Of a DNA stretch of 22,148 nt, positions 1 through 7,144 are shown piece after piece. The DNA is from CAYFJO01 sp964343305 (GTDB lineage: Bacteria; Planctomycetota; Planctomycetia; Pirellulales; Pirellulaceae). The stretch spans positions 1 to 22,148 of the forward strand of contig CAYFJO010000162.1 in NCBI GenBank assembly GCA_964343305.1, read 5' to 3'. The first letter of the stretch is position 1. The number at the start of each line of letters is the position of its first letter. The translations under genes were made by a program, and so were the position numbers. The notes under the pieces are model-generated. The model did not search any database. It worked only from the letters and a program-made list of their open reading frames with translations, and was not told the origin of the DNA.

Positions 1-26
1 TAGACGATTCAACGCATGGAAGTTTT

Positions 27-1154
27 GTGATTCGTTGTTCTTTCATCTTGATTCTGGTTTTGGTATTGGCGACAGACGGCTCCGCGCAACCGCCGACTTC
101 GTTTGATCCCTCGCGACGACTGCCAACCATCAACGAATCAAGTCAGCAGGAACAAGTCCAGCGGAAGACTCACTTGTACGAGCCGGCTAAGATCGTTGCT
201 TGGGTCGGAGACCAACCGATCATCCTGGGCGACTTGCTGGGACAGGTCAACCAAGCGCTGGCACCCTACGAATCGCAAATGACGCCGGTTGAGTTAGAAG
301 TGCAACGGGAAGCATTAATCAAGCAGGCGCTGGAGTCTGCCATCGATGCCAAGATCTTGTACCTTGAGTTTTTGCGAAAACTGCCCAGCCGTGACAAGCT
401 GGCGGAAATCAGCGAAAACGTGAATGACGTGTTCCGCAAGAAGCAATTGCCACAGATGCTCAAGGACGCGAAGGTCAACACGCCCGGCGAGTTGGACCTG
501 TATTTGCGTCGATTCGGTTCTTCGCTGGCCAAGGCCCAGCAGTCCTTCATGGAGCAGGCGTTGGCCGCCCACATCTTGCAATCGAATATTGATCGCAATC
601 CAGAAATCACGCACCAAGAGATGGTCGATCATTATCGCGAGCATGCTGCCGACTACGACATTCCCGCCAAAGTACGTTACGAGCAATTAATGGTCCGCTT
701 CGACCGGTTCAACTCGCGCGATGACGCCTGGAATGCGATCGGAAAAATGGGCAACCAAGTGCTGGGCGGCGCGGATCTTGGCGCCGTTGCACGCCGCAGT
801 TCGCATGGGAGCAAAGCAGACGAGGGCGGTTTGCGCGATTGGACCGGTAAGGGTAGCCTGACATCCAAGAAACTGGAAAAACGCTTATTTGAATTGCCGC
901 TGAATAAGCTGAGTGAACGAATTGTCGACGACAAAGGCATCTATATCGTCCGCGTGCTGGGCCGTCGTGAGCCAACGAAAGTGCCGTTTGTCGAAGCACA
1001 GGTGGAGATTAAAAAAGCTCTCCGCAAGGAGAAGATCGTCAAGCAGCAGACCGAGTACCAAAAGAAAATGCGGACCGGCGGCGTCTACGTGAAAACGATC
1101 TTCGACAAACCAGATAAGCCGCGAACCGCGACGAGCAAACGCGGAATCAATTGA
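27..1154 (+). CDS. Secreted parvulin-type peptidyl-prolyl cis-trans isomerase (SurA/PrsA-like)
   Basis: Likely folding catalyst or chaperone for exported proteins, acting outside the cytoplasmic membrane. Residues 1-20 form a signal peptide (hydrophobic core, then GSA before Gln21). Residues about 50-190 are a charged helical chaperone-like region resembling the SurA N-terminal domain. Residues about 213-315 form a parvulin rotamase domain, with the typical order: V-R-Y-E-Q-L strand, a Gly-Gly-Leu-Arg-Asp-Trp turn, the FELPLNKLSE helix and the GIYIVRVLGR strand. The C-terminus is basic. The start is GTG at 27, with GGAAG four bases upstream and the signal peptide right behind it. The frame is open to the window edge, so an earlier start outside the window is not excluded. 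It converges on the pseudopilin gene. The domain call is firm; the client proteins are unknown. Confidence 0.88.
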   Translation: MIRCSFILILVLVLATDGSAQPPTSFDPSRRLPTINESSQQEQVQRKTHLYEPAKIVAWVGDQPIILGDLLGQVNQALAPYESQMTPVELEVQREALIKQALESAIDAKILYLEFLRKLPSRDKLAEISENVNDVFRKKQLPQMLKDAKVNTPGELDLYLRRFGSSLAKAQQSFMEQALAAHILQSNIDRNPEITHQEMVDHYREHAADYDIPAKVRYEQLMVRFDRFNSRDDAWNAIGKMGNQVLGGADLGAVARRSSHGSKADEGGLRDWTGKGSLTSKKLEKRLFELPLNKLSERIVDDKGIYIVRVLGRREPTKVPFVEAQVEIKKALRKEKIVKQQTEYQKKMRTGGVYVKTIFDKPDKPRTATSKRGIN

Positions 1155-1171
1155 GCATTCTCTCAAACACG

Positions 1172-1208
1172 AAAAAACCCCTCGCACGCTATTAACGTAA
1201 GAGGGGTT
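1172..1208 (-). terminator. Hairpin terminator shared by the converging genes
   Basis: A perfect 8-bp stem, AACCCCTC (1176-1183) with GAGGGGTT (1201-1208), encloses a 17-base loop. On the minus strand the hairpin runs into a T-run (complement of A 1172-1177). It is therefore a good intrinsic terminator for the pseudopilin gene ending at 1258. On the plus strand the tail is only a weak T-rich stretch, so termination of the isomerase gene would be less efficient. Confidence 0.75.
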
Positions 1209-1257
1209 GAGTTTCTAATCCGCCTTTGGTTGCCAATTGTGGCTAGTTTGCCGGTCG

Positions 1258-1713
1258 CTAGTCCGCGCCAATCGCCTTGAAAACGCCGCCAGTTCCTTTG
1301 CCGGCAAGCCAAAGCTCACCCGTGCTGAAGTTGTAGTGCCAGCCGTCGTTAGCAGAGTTTGCGATAGGTGCTGTTTGGTCGGCTGCTTCCGTTACGCCGT
1401 TTTGGCCCGTCCAAGGGTTCGCGGGCAACTCGCTGATGTACGGTCCGTATTTGCCGGTGGATTCATTGACTGTTCCATCAACATCCGTCTTTTTCGTTAA
1501 GTTCTCGAGCTTTGCCGGAACGAGTCCGTCATGCTGCGACTTGTACAGTTCGATCTGCGACATCAGTGTGTGCCAGTTGAACTCAGCCGTGCTGAGCTTG
1601 GCGTCCTGCGTCGAATCCGAAAACTGCGGAATAATCGCAGCAGCCAAAATGGCCATGATCACGACAACGATCAAAACTTCAACCAGCGTAAACGCGCTAC
1701 GTTTGGTCTTCAT
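1258..1713 (-). CDS. Type II secretion/type IV pilus-like pseudopilin (GspG-type)
   Basis: A 151-residue prepilin-like protein. The class III signal is short and basic (MKTKRSA), with cleavage expected between Ala7 and Phe8. It is followed by FTLVE with Glu at mature position +5, then a hydrophobic helix of about 20 residues. The usual Gly at -1 is replaced by Ala, a tolerated variant. The C-terminal half (YGPYISELPANPW, then a GWHYNFSTGELWL end) resembles the GspG-like major pseudopilins common in planctomycetes. It would be processed by a prepilin peptidase and assembled into a periplasmic pseudopilus. No other secretion genes are adjacent, so it is an orphan copy here. The ATG has GGAG 11 bases upstream. 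The leader shares TTTTGGAGACC with the oxidoreductase gene starting at 21713. Confidence 0.88.
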   Translation of the reverse strand: MKTKRSAFTLVEVLIVVVIMAILAAAIIPQFSDSTQDAKLSTAEFNWHTLMSQIELYKSQHDGLVPAKLENLTKKTDVDGTVNESTGKYGPYISELPANPWTGQNGVTEAADQTAPIANSANDGWHYNFSTGELWLAGKGTGGVFKAIGAD

Positions 1714-1752
1714 AATTACAGGGTCTCCAAAAAACGGAATGTACTCGGATTG

Positions 1753-1769
1753 AGGTCAATTCATGACCT
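1753..1769. promoter_or_regulatory. Small palindrome upstream of the pseudopilin gene, possible operator
   Basis: AGGTCA (1753-1758) and TGACCT (1764-1769) are perfect inverted 6-mers separated by five bases. They lie 40-56 bases upstream of the pseudopilin start, where a regulator could act. The short arms could occur by chance. Confidence 0.25.
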
Positions 1770-1897
1770 GCTGAAATCTTGTGGCCGTCATACCGCTCTT
1801 TTTTGGCCACTGCTTACGCACGACGTTTATTGACAGGAATTCGTCGTAGAAATCGCTCCAACCTCCTAACAATAAACGCATACAAATTACCTACGTT

Positions 1898-1922
1898 AAC
1901 TTTTTGTGTTGGTCAAAAAGTT
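1898..1922. repeat. Perfect 9-bp inverted repeat in the intergenic gap
   Basis: AACTTTTTG (1898-1906) and CAAAAAGTT (1914-1922) are exact reverse complements around the 7-base loop TGTTGGT, followed by TTAG. It has hairpin shape but a GC-poor stem, and it lies about 185 bases from the nearest gene start with no gene ending nearby. It could be a regulatory dyad, a weak terminator or a relic. Confidence 0.4.
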
Positions 1923-2315
1923 TTAGTGCAAAAACGCGTCGCTATCAGAAAATCTGTTACTGATCACTTGAATACTCCAGTGACAAATGACAGATCCATC
2001 ATGATCCACAAGATTCGCATCTCTTATCACACGCCGCACCAAACGTCCTACACGCATCTTCGCGCAATCTCTCCCTATCTAACCCAATATTTCTATTTAA
2101 AGCCTCTTGCCTAGATTGACGATAACGTTCGACATACGCTCCAAGTTGCAAGCATGAGTGACGATTGTGCCGAACGATTTGGATCGTGGAAGTGCGGTGG
2201 TGGCGCAAGTTAGTAAAGCGCATCAGCGTGTTTCCAACCGATAAGAGTTAATGGCGAGCTAAGTTTGCCAGACCAGATGCCTCTTCCCCTATGAAATTGT
2301 GAAGGAGATCGGAAG

Positions 2316-4025
2316 ATGAAGACCCTACGAGGTTTTCTGACATTGACAGTTGTATTGACTGTCCTGTCAGCCAACTCCGCCTGGGCCGCCTATTGTGGCG
2401 CGGCTCGGTACCGGAATTGTGGGTGCGAACCTCAGTGTTGCACCGTGATGAAAACGTGTCGTGAAGTCGTCTACGAAAAGAAGCAGATGACTTGTTACAA
2501 GACCGTCCACGAAACCGTCTACAAAGACAAGCAGATCAACTGCTGCAAGTATGAGCGCGAAACGCGTTATCGCGATTGCGAGTACACCGTGTGCAAGCCG
2601 GTTTACGAAACAAAGCATCGCACCTGCTCATACACCGTCTGCAAGCCGGTGTGGGAAACCAAGACCAAGAACATTTGTTACACGGTCTGCAAACCCGTCT
2701 ACGAGACAAAGACGCGGAACATTTGTTATACGGTCTGCAAGCCGGTTTGGGAAACCAAGCAAAAGACGATTTGCTACACCGTTTGCAAGCCCGTCTACGA
2801 AACCAAGACGCGGAACATTTGCTACACGGTCTGCAAGCCCGTCTGGGAAACCAAGACGCGAGACATTTGTTACACGGTCTGCAAACCGGTTTGGGAAACC
2901 AAGCAAAAGACGATTTGCTACACCGTTTGCAAGCCCGTCTATGAGACCAAGACTCGGACCGTTTGCTACAACGTGTGCAAGCCCGTGTGGGAAACCAAAA
3001 CGCGGAACATTTGCTACACGGTGTGCAAGCCCGTCTATGAGACCAAGCAACGCGAATGCTGCTACACGGTCTGCAAGCCGGTTCACTACACCAAGGAAGT
3101 GAAAGTTTGCTGCGGTCACTGGGAAGTCCAAAAGACGAAGTGTCCGGATCGCGTCGTGAAGAAGTGCGTCCAAGAGCGTGGTTGCTGGAAATGGGATCCG
3201 TGCTGCTGCCGTTGCATCTATGTTCCTGGCAAATGCCGCACGGTCGAATGCACGATTCCCGGGCGCACGATCTGCAAGCGCGTTTGGGTGCCGGAAACGA
3301 AGACCAAGACGGTCAACTGTGTGCGATACGAGCGCAAGACCGTCAAAAAGATGGTGCCTTACACCGTCTGCCGCTACGTGCGTGAGCAAAAGACGCGTCA
3401 GTGCACCTACAAGGTCTGCCACTGGGTAACCGAAAAGAAAACGCGTCAGTGCACCTACACGTGCTGCCGCATGGTTCCCGAAAAGAAGACCCGCGTCTGC
3501 ACCTACAAGGTGTGCCACATGGTGCCCGAGAAGAAGACCCGTGTTTGCACTTATAAAGTGTGCCGCATGGTCCCGCAAAAGGTCACCAAGACATGTACCT
3601 ACAAGGTGTGCCACATGGTGCCCGAGAAGAAGACCCGTGTTTGCACTTATAAAGTGTGCCGCATGGTCCCGCAAAAGGTCACCAAGACATGTACCTACAA
3701 GGTGTGCCACATGGTGCCCGAAAAGCGAACCCGCACGTGCACTTACAAAGTGTGCAAGATGGTTCCGCAAACCATTACGAAGACCATCCCTTATAAAACC
3801 TGCCACTACGTCGCTGAGAAGCACGTCAAGAAGGTGCCTTACACGGTCTGCAAGCCGGTCCACTACACCAAGACGGTGAAAGTGGCGTGCTGCGTGCCGA
3901 AGAAGGTCGCCTACACCAAGACGGTGTGCGTGCCACGCGTCGTTTGCAAGCAAGTCCCCGTCAAGGTTTGCTGCCCACGACCGTGTTGCTGCGGACGCGG
4001 CGCAGGTTGCGGATGCGGCGGCTAA
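2316..4025 (+). CDS. Secreted cysteine-rich YTV-repeat protein, probable cell-wall/surface structural protein
   Basis: A 569-residue protein with a clear signal peptide (residues 1-24, ending SAWA). By my count it has about 76 cysteines (13%), and it is very rich in Lys, Tyr, Thr and Val. From residue 90 to about 280 a 16-residue unit, YTVCKPV(Y/W)ETKxxxIC, repeats 12 times; 11 copies carry exact YTVCKPV. A central Cys/Trp-rich module follows (about 280-348). A second 16-residue array, YKVC(H/R)MVPxKxTxxCT, runs from about 349 to 500. The tail ends in CCPRPCCCGRGAGCGCGG. From memory, YTV-type cysteine-rich proteins have been reported from planctomycete cell-wall fractions; a disulfide-cross-linked wall role is inference. 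A good ribosome site and a strong terminator show a single-gene unit. Internal DNA repeats suggest copy-number variation. Confidence 0.85.
   Translation: MKTLRGFLTLTVVLTVLSANSAWAAYCGAARYRNCGCEPQCCTVMKTCREVVYEKKQMTCYKTVHETVYKDKQINCCKYERETRYRDCEYTVCKPVYETKHRTCSYTVCKPVWETKTKNICYTVCKPVYETKTRNICYTVCKPVWETKQKTICYTVCKPVYETKTRNICYTVCKPVWETKTRDICYTVCKPVWETKQKTICYTVCKPVYETKTRTVCYNVCKPVWETKTRNICYTVCKPVYETKQRECCYTVCKPVHYTKEVKVCCGHWEVQKTKCPDRVVKKCVQERGCWKWDPCCCRCIYVPGKCRTVECTIPGRTICKRVWVPETKTKTVNCVRYERKTVKKMVPYTVCRYVREQKTRQCTYKVCHWVTEKKTRQCTYTCCRMVPEKKTRVCTYKVCHMVPEKKTRVCTYKVCRMVPQKVTKTCTYKVCHMVPEKKTRVCTYKVCRMVPQKVTKTCTYKVCHMVPEKRTRTCTYKVCKMVPQTITKTIPYKTCHYVAEKHVKKVPYTVCKPVHYTKTVKVACCVPKKVAYTKTVCVPRVVCKQVPVKVCCPRPCCCGRGAGCGCGG
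2742..2941 (+). repeat. Two exact 56-base repeats, 144 bases apart, inside the repeat protein
   Basis: Bases 2742-2797 and 2886-2941 are identical. The 144-base offset is three 48-base (16-codon) units, so the duplication preserves frame and repeat phase. Neighbouring units differ by synonymous changes, which points to a segmental duplication or gene conversion of this piece. Confidence 0.8.
3501..3721 (+). repeat. Perfect 96-base tandem duplication (2.3 copies) in the repeat protein
   Basis: Bases 3501-3596 are repeated without any difference at 3597-3692, and the first 29 bases occur a third time at 3693-3721. The 96-base period equals two 16-codon units. The absence of even synonymous differences implies recent duplication or active homogenisation. 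Confidence 0.92.
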
Positions 4026-4079
4026 GTCGCAAACTTCTCACTTCCACTCCCCGGAGGTGAATCTGGTCTTGGCATTTAC

Positions 4080-4116
4080 AAGGCGGTCCGATCGACTTGA
4101 TCGGGCCGCCTTTTTT
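4080..4116 (+). terminator. Strong intrinsic terminator after the Cys-rich repeat protein
   Basis: A 14-bp stem (4080-4093 with 4099-4112, one G-T wobble) closes a 5-base loop, GACTT. It is followed by a run of T to 4116. It lies 54 bases after the stop codon at 4025 and insulates the TRAP operon downstream. Confidence 0.92.
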
Positions 4117-4228
4117 CATTTTTCGTAGGACGAATTGCCAATCCGTCCAATCGCTTTGATGGACATCCATGTACTTCGCTGTTACGATTCGTCGGTAATC
4201 GCCAAGCAAGCTCTGTGGGAGTCACGCC

Positions 4229-5251
4229 ATGAAACAAATCGCCCTCATCGGCCTGTTACTTGTCCCGGTTGTCGGCGTGATTGCCTTGGTCGCGATGCGG
4301 AAGGGCAACGACCAACAGAGCAACGATCCAAAAGAAATCATCACACTCAAAGGTGCGGTGCAATTCGACGAGGACCACGCATTTACGCTCACGCTGCGAA
4401 AGTTCGAGGAACTCGTCAAAGAGTATTACGACGGCGAAGTTGAATTTCAACTTTACAAGAACAGCGAACTGGGTCTCGAAAAAGATTACTTCGCCTACAT
4501 GAATCAAGGCTTGTCCGTCGACTATGGCATCGTGACGCCGGCGCACATGTCGACGTTTTCCGAGTCGGCACCGTTGATGGACATGCCGTTTTTGTTCGAC
4601 GACATCGAACATTGGAAAAAAGTCCTCGACAGCAACGCGCTGCAACCGATCGTCGACGACGTCAAGGAAAAGGCCGACGTGATGTTGATCGGCTACGCGG
4701 GTGGCGGCGTTCGAAACCTGATCGTCAACCGGCGCGTGACCAACATGCAGGAGCTCAAAGGGCTGAGCATGCGAGTCATGGGAGCGCCAATTCAAACGCG
4801 GATCTTCCAGGCAATCGGCGCGGCTCCAAGCGTCATCGCGTACAGCGAAGTTTACAACGCCATCCAAACCGGTGTGATTGACGCCGCGGAAAATGAAGCG
4901 GCCGGAATTCAACAGATGAAGTTCTACGAAGTGGGTCCTGAAATCTGCCAAACCCAGCACGCCATCACGATTCGCCCGATATGTTTCAGCGGCAAGACTC
5001 TCAAGCGTCTGCCCAAAGGGTTGCAAGACGCCATCATCAAAGCAGGCCGCCAAGCCGGCGAGTTCGGACGTGAACTCGAGTCATCGCAAGACGCGGCGAT
5101 TCTCGCTCAACTCGAAAAAGAAGAAAAGTTGCGTACGCACGCATTCACCGAACGCGACGAATTGTTGAAACTGGCCGAACCGGTCAAGTCAGCTTATGCC
5201 AAAGAAATCAACGCCGAAGAAGTGCTCGCCCGCGTCAACGAATTGAGATGA
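4229..5251 (+). CDS. dctP: TRAP transporter substrate-binding protein, DctP family
   Basis: The extracytoplasmic solute receptor of a tripartite ATP-independent periplasmic transporter. It binds an organic acid and delivers it to the DctQM permease. Residues 4-22 are a hydrophobic export signal or anchor with no lipobox Cys. The 340-residue length is typical. Residues 175-184 (ELKGLSMRVM) match the family region that supplies the carboxylate-binding arginine, here Arg182. The following I-Q-T-R-I-F-Q-A-I-G-A-A-P and EVYNAIQTGVIDAAEN stretches are standard for DctP. The start is supported by GTGGGAG seven bases upstream. The gene heads the operon with dctQ and dctM. The substrate cannot be read from sequence alone. 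Confidence 0.93.
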   Translation: MKQIALIGLLLVPVVGVIALVAMRKGNDQQSNDPKEIITLKGAVQFDEDHAFTLTLRKFEELVKEYYDGEVEFQLYKNSELGLEKDYFAYMNQGLSVDYGIVTPAHMSTFSESAPLMDMPFLFDDIEHWKKVLDSNALQPIVDDVKEKADVMLIGYAGGGVRNLIVNRRVTNMQELKGLSMRVMGAPIQTRIFQAIGAAPSVIAYSEVYNAIQTGVIDAAENEAAGIQQMKFYEVGPEICQTQHAITIRPICFSGKTLKRLPKGLQDAIIKAGRQAGEFGRELESSQDAAILAQLEKEEKLRTHAFTERDELLKLAEPVKSAYAKEINAEEVLARVNELR

Positions 5252-5253
5252 TC

Positions 5254-5311
5254 GTGGGACGGACATTCTTGTCCGTCAATTCTTTGCGACGGACGGGAAT
5301 GTCCATCCCAC
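5254..5311. repeat. 58-base imperfect palindrome between dctP and dctQ
   Basis: The left arm 5254-5277 (GTGGGACGGACATTC then TTGTCCGTC) pairs with the right arm 5288-5311. Of 24 positions, 21 are Watson-Crick, two are G-T and one is a mismatch; the loop is 10 bases. The element fills most of the 71-base gap between the dctP stop and the dctQ start chosen here. Read forwards it encodes VGRTFLSV and then RRTGMS, a peptide I recall seeing repeatedly as an artefactual piece of planctomycete protein predictions. A dispersed repeat family is therefore likely, but I cannot search for copies here. Confidence 0.8.
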
Positions 5312-5322
5312 AGGGAAATCAA

Positions 5323-5832
5323 ATGCTCGCAAGGCTCGCCAAATCTTCCCTCGATTTCTATTTCCAAACGCTAAAAGTTGTACTGACGTCGCTCATGTTC
5401 CTGATGATCGTCCCGGTCGTCTTGCAAATTCTGTCGCGCTATTCCGGCATCATCCCGCGATACATTTGGACCGAGGAAATCGCGCGTTTTTGTTTCGTGT
5501 GGATCGTGATGATCGGTTCCATGATCGCTGTCCGAGACGACGAACACTTTAACGTCGATCTGCTGCCGCAACCTGAAAACGATCGCCAACGAGGCGTCGC
5601 TCGCCTCATTGTTCACGGCGCGATGCTGGTGATGGCGCTGGTGTTCGTTTGGTACGGAATCGAATTCGCCAAAACCGGCTGGATTCAAAATTCGGAAATG
5701 AGCGGCATTAACATGCTGAGCATCTACATCTCATTTCCGCTCGCTGGATTGACGTGGACGGTGTTCCTGCTCGAACGGATCGCTGCCGACGTAGCGCTGG
5801 TCCGAGGGAACGAACAGGAAGCCGGTTCATGA
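5323..5832 (+). CDS. dctQ: TRAP transporter small permease subunit, DctQ family
   Basis: The small integral membrane subunit that couples the binding protein to DctM. Four hydrophobic helices are visible: VVLTSLMFLMIVPVVLQIL; a second after the conserved W-T-E-E-I-A-R motif (FCFVWIVMIGSMIAV, then the DDEHFNVDLLP loop); a third near LIVHGAMLVMALVFVWYGI; and a fourth near LSIYISFPLAGLTWTVFLL. I place the start at ATG 5323 (169 residues), after AGGGA six bases upstream. An in-frame ATG at 5248 overlaps the dctP stop, but its 25 extra codons are the translated palindromic repeat and are unlikely to be conserved. The stop overlaps the dctM start (ATGA). Confidence 0.9.
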   Translation: MLARLAKSSLDFYFQTLKVVLTSLMFLMIVPVVLQILSRYSGIIPRYIWTEEIARFCFVWIVMIGSMIAVRDDEHFNVDLLPQPENDRQRGVARLIVHGAMLVMALVFVWYGIEFAKTGWIQNSEMSGINMLSIYISFPLAGLTWTVFLLERIAADVALVRGNEQEAGS

Positions 5833-7130
5833 GTCCCGCCGAAGCCGCCGTCATCATGTTCGGCACGTTCGGCGTGTTGATTGTCCTGCGGATTCCCGTT
5901 TCGTTTGCACTGGGACTGGCGTGCGTTCCCATGATGTTGCTCGACGATCGCTTGACACCGATCATGTTGATCAACGAAATGTGGAAGTCGTACAACTCGT
6001 TCATCTTGCTGGCTGTGCCGTTCTTTTTACTTGCCGCCAATTTGATGAACGCGGCCGGCATCACCGAGCGACTGGTGAATCTCGCCCGAGCGACTGTCGG
6101 CCATTTGCCCGGCGGACTTGGGCATGTAAACGTAATGGTCAGCATGCTGTTCGCCGGCATTTCTGGTTCATCGACGGCCGATGCGGCGGGCATCGGCTCG
6201 TTGATGATCCCGGCGATGAAGAAGCAGGGTTACGATTCGAGTTTTTCGGTGGCGATCACCGCATGTTCGTCCGTGATGGGTGTGATCATTCCGCCCAGCA
6301 TTATGATGGTTGTGTGGGGCGGCTTGATGTCCGTTTCCATCGGCGGTCTCTTCATGGCCGGAATCATTCCCGGGATTTTGATCGCGCTGCTGATGATGGG
6401 CACGGTTCTCCTTTACGCCAAAAGTCGCAACTATCCCGTCTACGAGCGGGCGACCAGAAAAGAGTTCTGGGAAGCGCTCGGCAACGCCAGCCTCGCGCTG
6501 GTCACGCCGGCCATCATCGTCGGCGGCATCGTCGGCGGATTCTTCACGCCAACCGAAGCATCGGTGATCGCCGTCGTCTACTCGGTCATTCTTGGCGGCA
6601 TGATATATCGATCGATCAAGCCCAGCGAATTTCCAAACGTTTTTTACGAATCGGCCCGCTTTGCCGCGATCTCGTTGTTCTGCATCGGCACGGCGTCGGC
6701 GTTCGGCTGGCTGTTGGCTTACTATCGCATTCCGCAAGCTTTCGTCGATGTGATGTCCGGCCTTGGCACAGGCCCGATCGGCACAGGATTCTTGATCGCA
6801 ATGGCGTTCCTGTTCGTCGGCATGTTCATCGACGCGATCCCGGCGATCATCATCCTGGGCACGGTGCTCCTGCCGCTGGCCGAACAAGTCGACATGCATC
6901 CGATTCACTTCGCCATCATCGGCGTCATCTCGCTAGCCTTCGGATTGGTCACGCCGCCTTACGGACTGTGTCTACTCATTTCCTGCTCGCTGGGCGAAGT
7001 GAAAGTCGTCCAGGTGCTGAAAGACGTCGGCATCATTTTGGTCCCCATGCTGATTCTGTTGATCATCGTCATCGTGTTTCCTGATTTTGTGCTATTTCTC
7101 CCCCGCTGGGTCACGCCAAGTTATTTATAG
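5829..7130 (+). CDS. dctM: TRAP transporter large permease subunit, DctM family
   Basis: A 433-residue polytopic membrane protein with about 12 hydrophobic helices, the ion-coupled transport channel of the TRAP system. Family landmarks are visible: the NAAGITERLVNLARATVGHLPGG region, GISGSSTADAAGIGSLMIPAM, the VIIPPSIMMVVWG helix, GGFFTPTEASVIAVVYSV, and the closing FGLVTPPYGLCLLISCSLG. Length matches typical DctM (about 430). The start at ATG 5829 overlaps the dctQ stop by four bases, implying translational coupling. An in-frame ATG at 5754 adds an Arg-rich segment inside dctQ and is not credible. The DUF4838 gene follows after 14 bases. Confidence 0.95.
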   Translation: MSPAEAAVIMFGTFGVLIVLRIPVSFALGLACVPMMLLDDRLTPIMLINEMWKSYNSFILLAVPFFLLAANLMNAAGITERLVNLARATVGHLPGGLGHVNVMVSMLFAGISGSSTADAAGIGSLMIPAMKKQGYDSSFSVAITACSSVMGVIIPPSIMMVVWGGLMSVSIGGLFMAGIIPGILIALLMMGTVLLYAKSRNYPVYERATRKEFWEALGNASLALVTPAIIVGGIVGGFFTPTEASVIAVVYSVILGGMIYRSIKPSEFPNVFYESARFAAISLFCIGTASAFGWLLAYYRIPQAFVDVMSGLGTGPIGTGFLIAMAFLFVGMFIDAIPAIIILGTVLLPLAEQVDMHPIHFAIIGVISLAFGLVTPPYGLCLLISCSLGEVKVVQVLKDVGIILVPMLILLIIVIVFPDFVLFLPRWVTPSYL

Positions 7131-7144
7131 TTAAGGGTATGAAT

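Larger units (their letters stand above)
1714..2315. other. 602-base intergenic region without a convincing gene
   Basis: This divergent gap must carry the promoters of the pseudopilin (-) and the Cys-rich repeat protein (+). The middle (about 1860-2110) is AT-richer than the flanks. Open frames here (1779-2114 plus, 1999-2223 minus) have no recognisable domain, signal peptide or good ribosome site, and I do not accept them. Two dyads are listed separately. I could not find a convincing -35/-10 pair in the correct place for either gene. The repeat-protein gene has AAGGAG at 2302-2307, eight bases before its ATG. Confidence 0.7.

Noticed and set aside
1779..2223. Two possible small genes in the intergenic gap (1779-2114 plus and 1999-2223 minus)
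   Set aside because: No recognisable domain, signal or convincing ribosome site. They overlap each other on opposite strands.
2570..3780. A CRISPR-like regular repeat pattern
   Set aside because: The 48-base periodicity is coding (16 codons) without unique spacers between conserved direct repeats.
2628..3953. A 441-codon open frame on the minus strand under the Cys-rich repeat gene
   Set aside because: It mirrors the 48-base repeats of the plus-strand gene, is His/Arg/Ala-rich without a domain or signal, and the plus strand has the signal peptide, ribosome site and terminator.
4256..5053. A 265-codon minus-strand frame inside dctP
   Set aside because: An antisense shadow with no family resemblance; dctP is certain.
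5248..5322. A 25-codon N-terminal extension of DctQ
   Set aside because: It is the translated palindromic element; a proper ribosome site and a normal DctQ N-terminus occur at 5323.
5754..5828. A 25-codon N-terminal extension of DctM
   Set aside because: It lies within dctQ, is Arg-rich and hydrophilic, and 5829 gives the family-typical start with ATGA overlap.
5921..7084. A 387-codon plus-strand frame inside dctM
   Set aside because: An Arg/His-rich shadow frame of an unmistakable DctM coding sequence.
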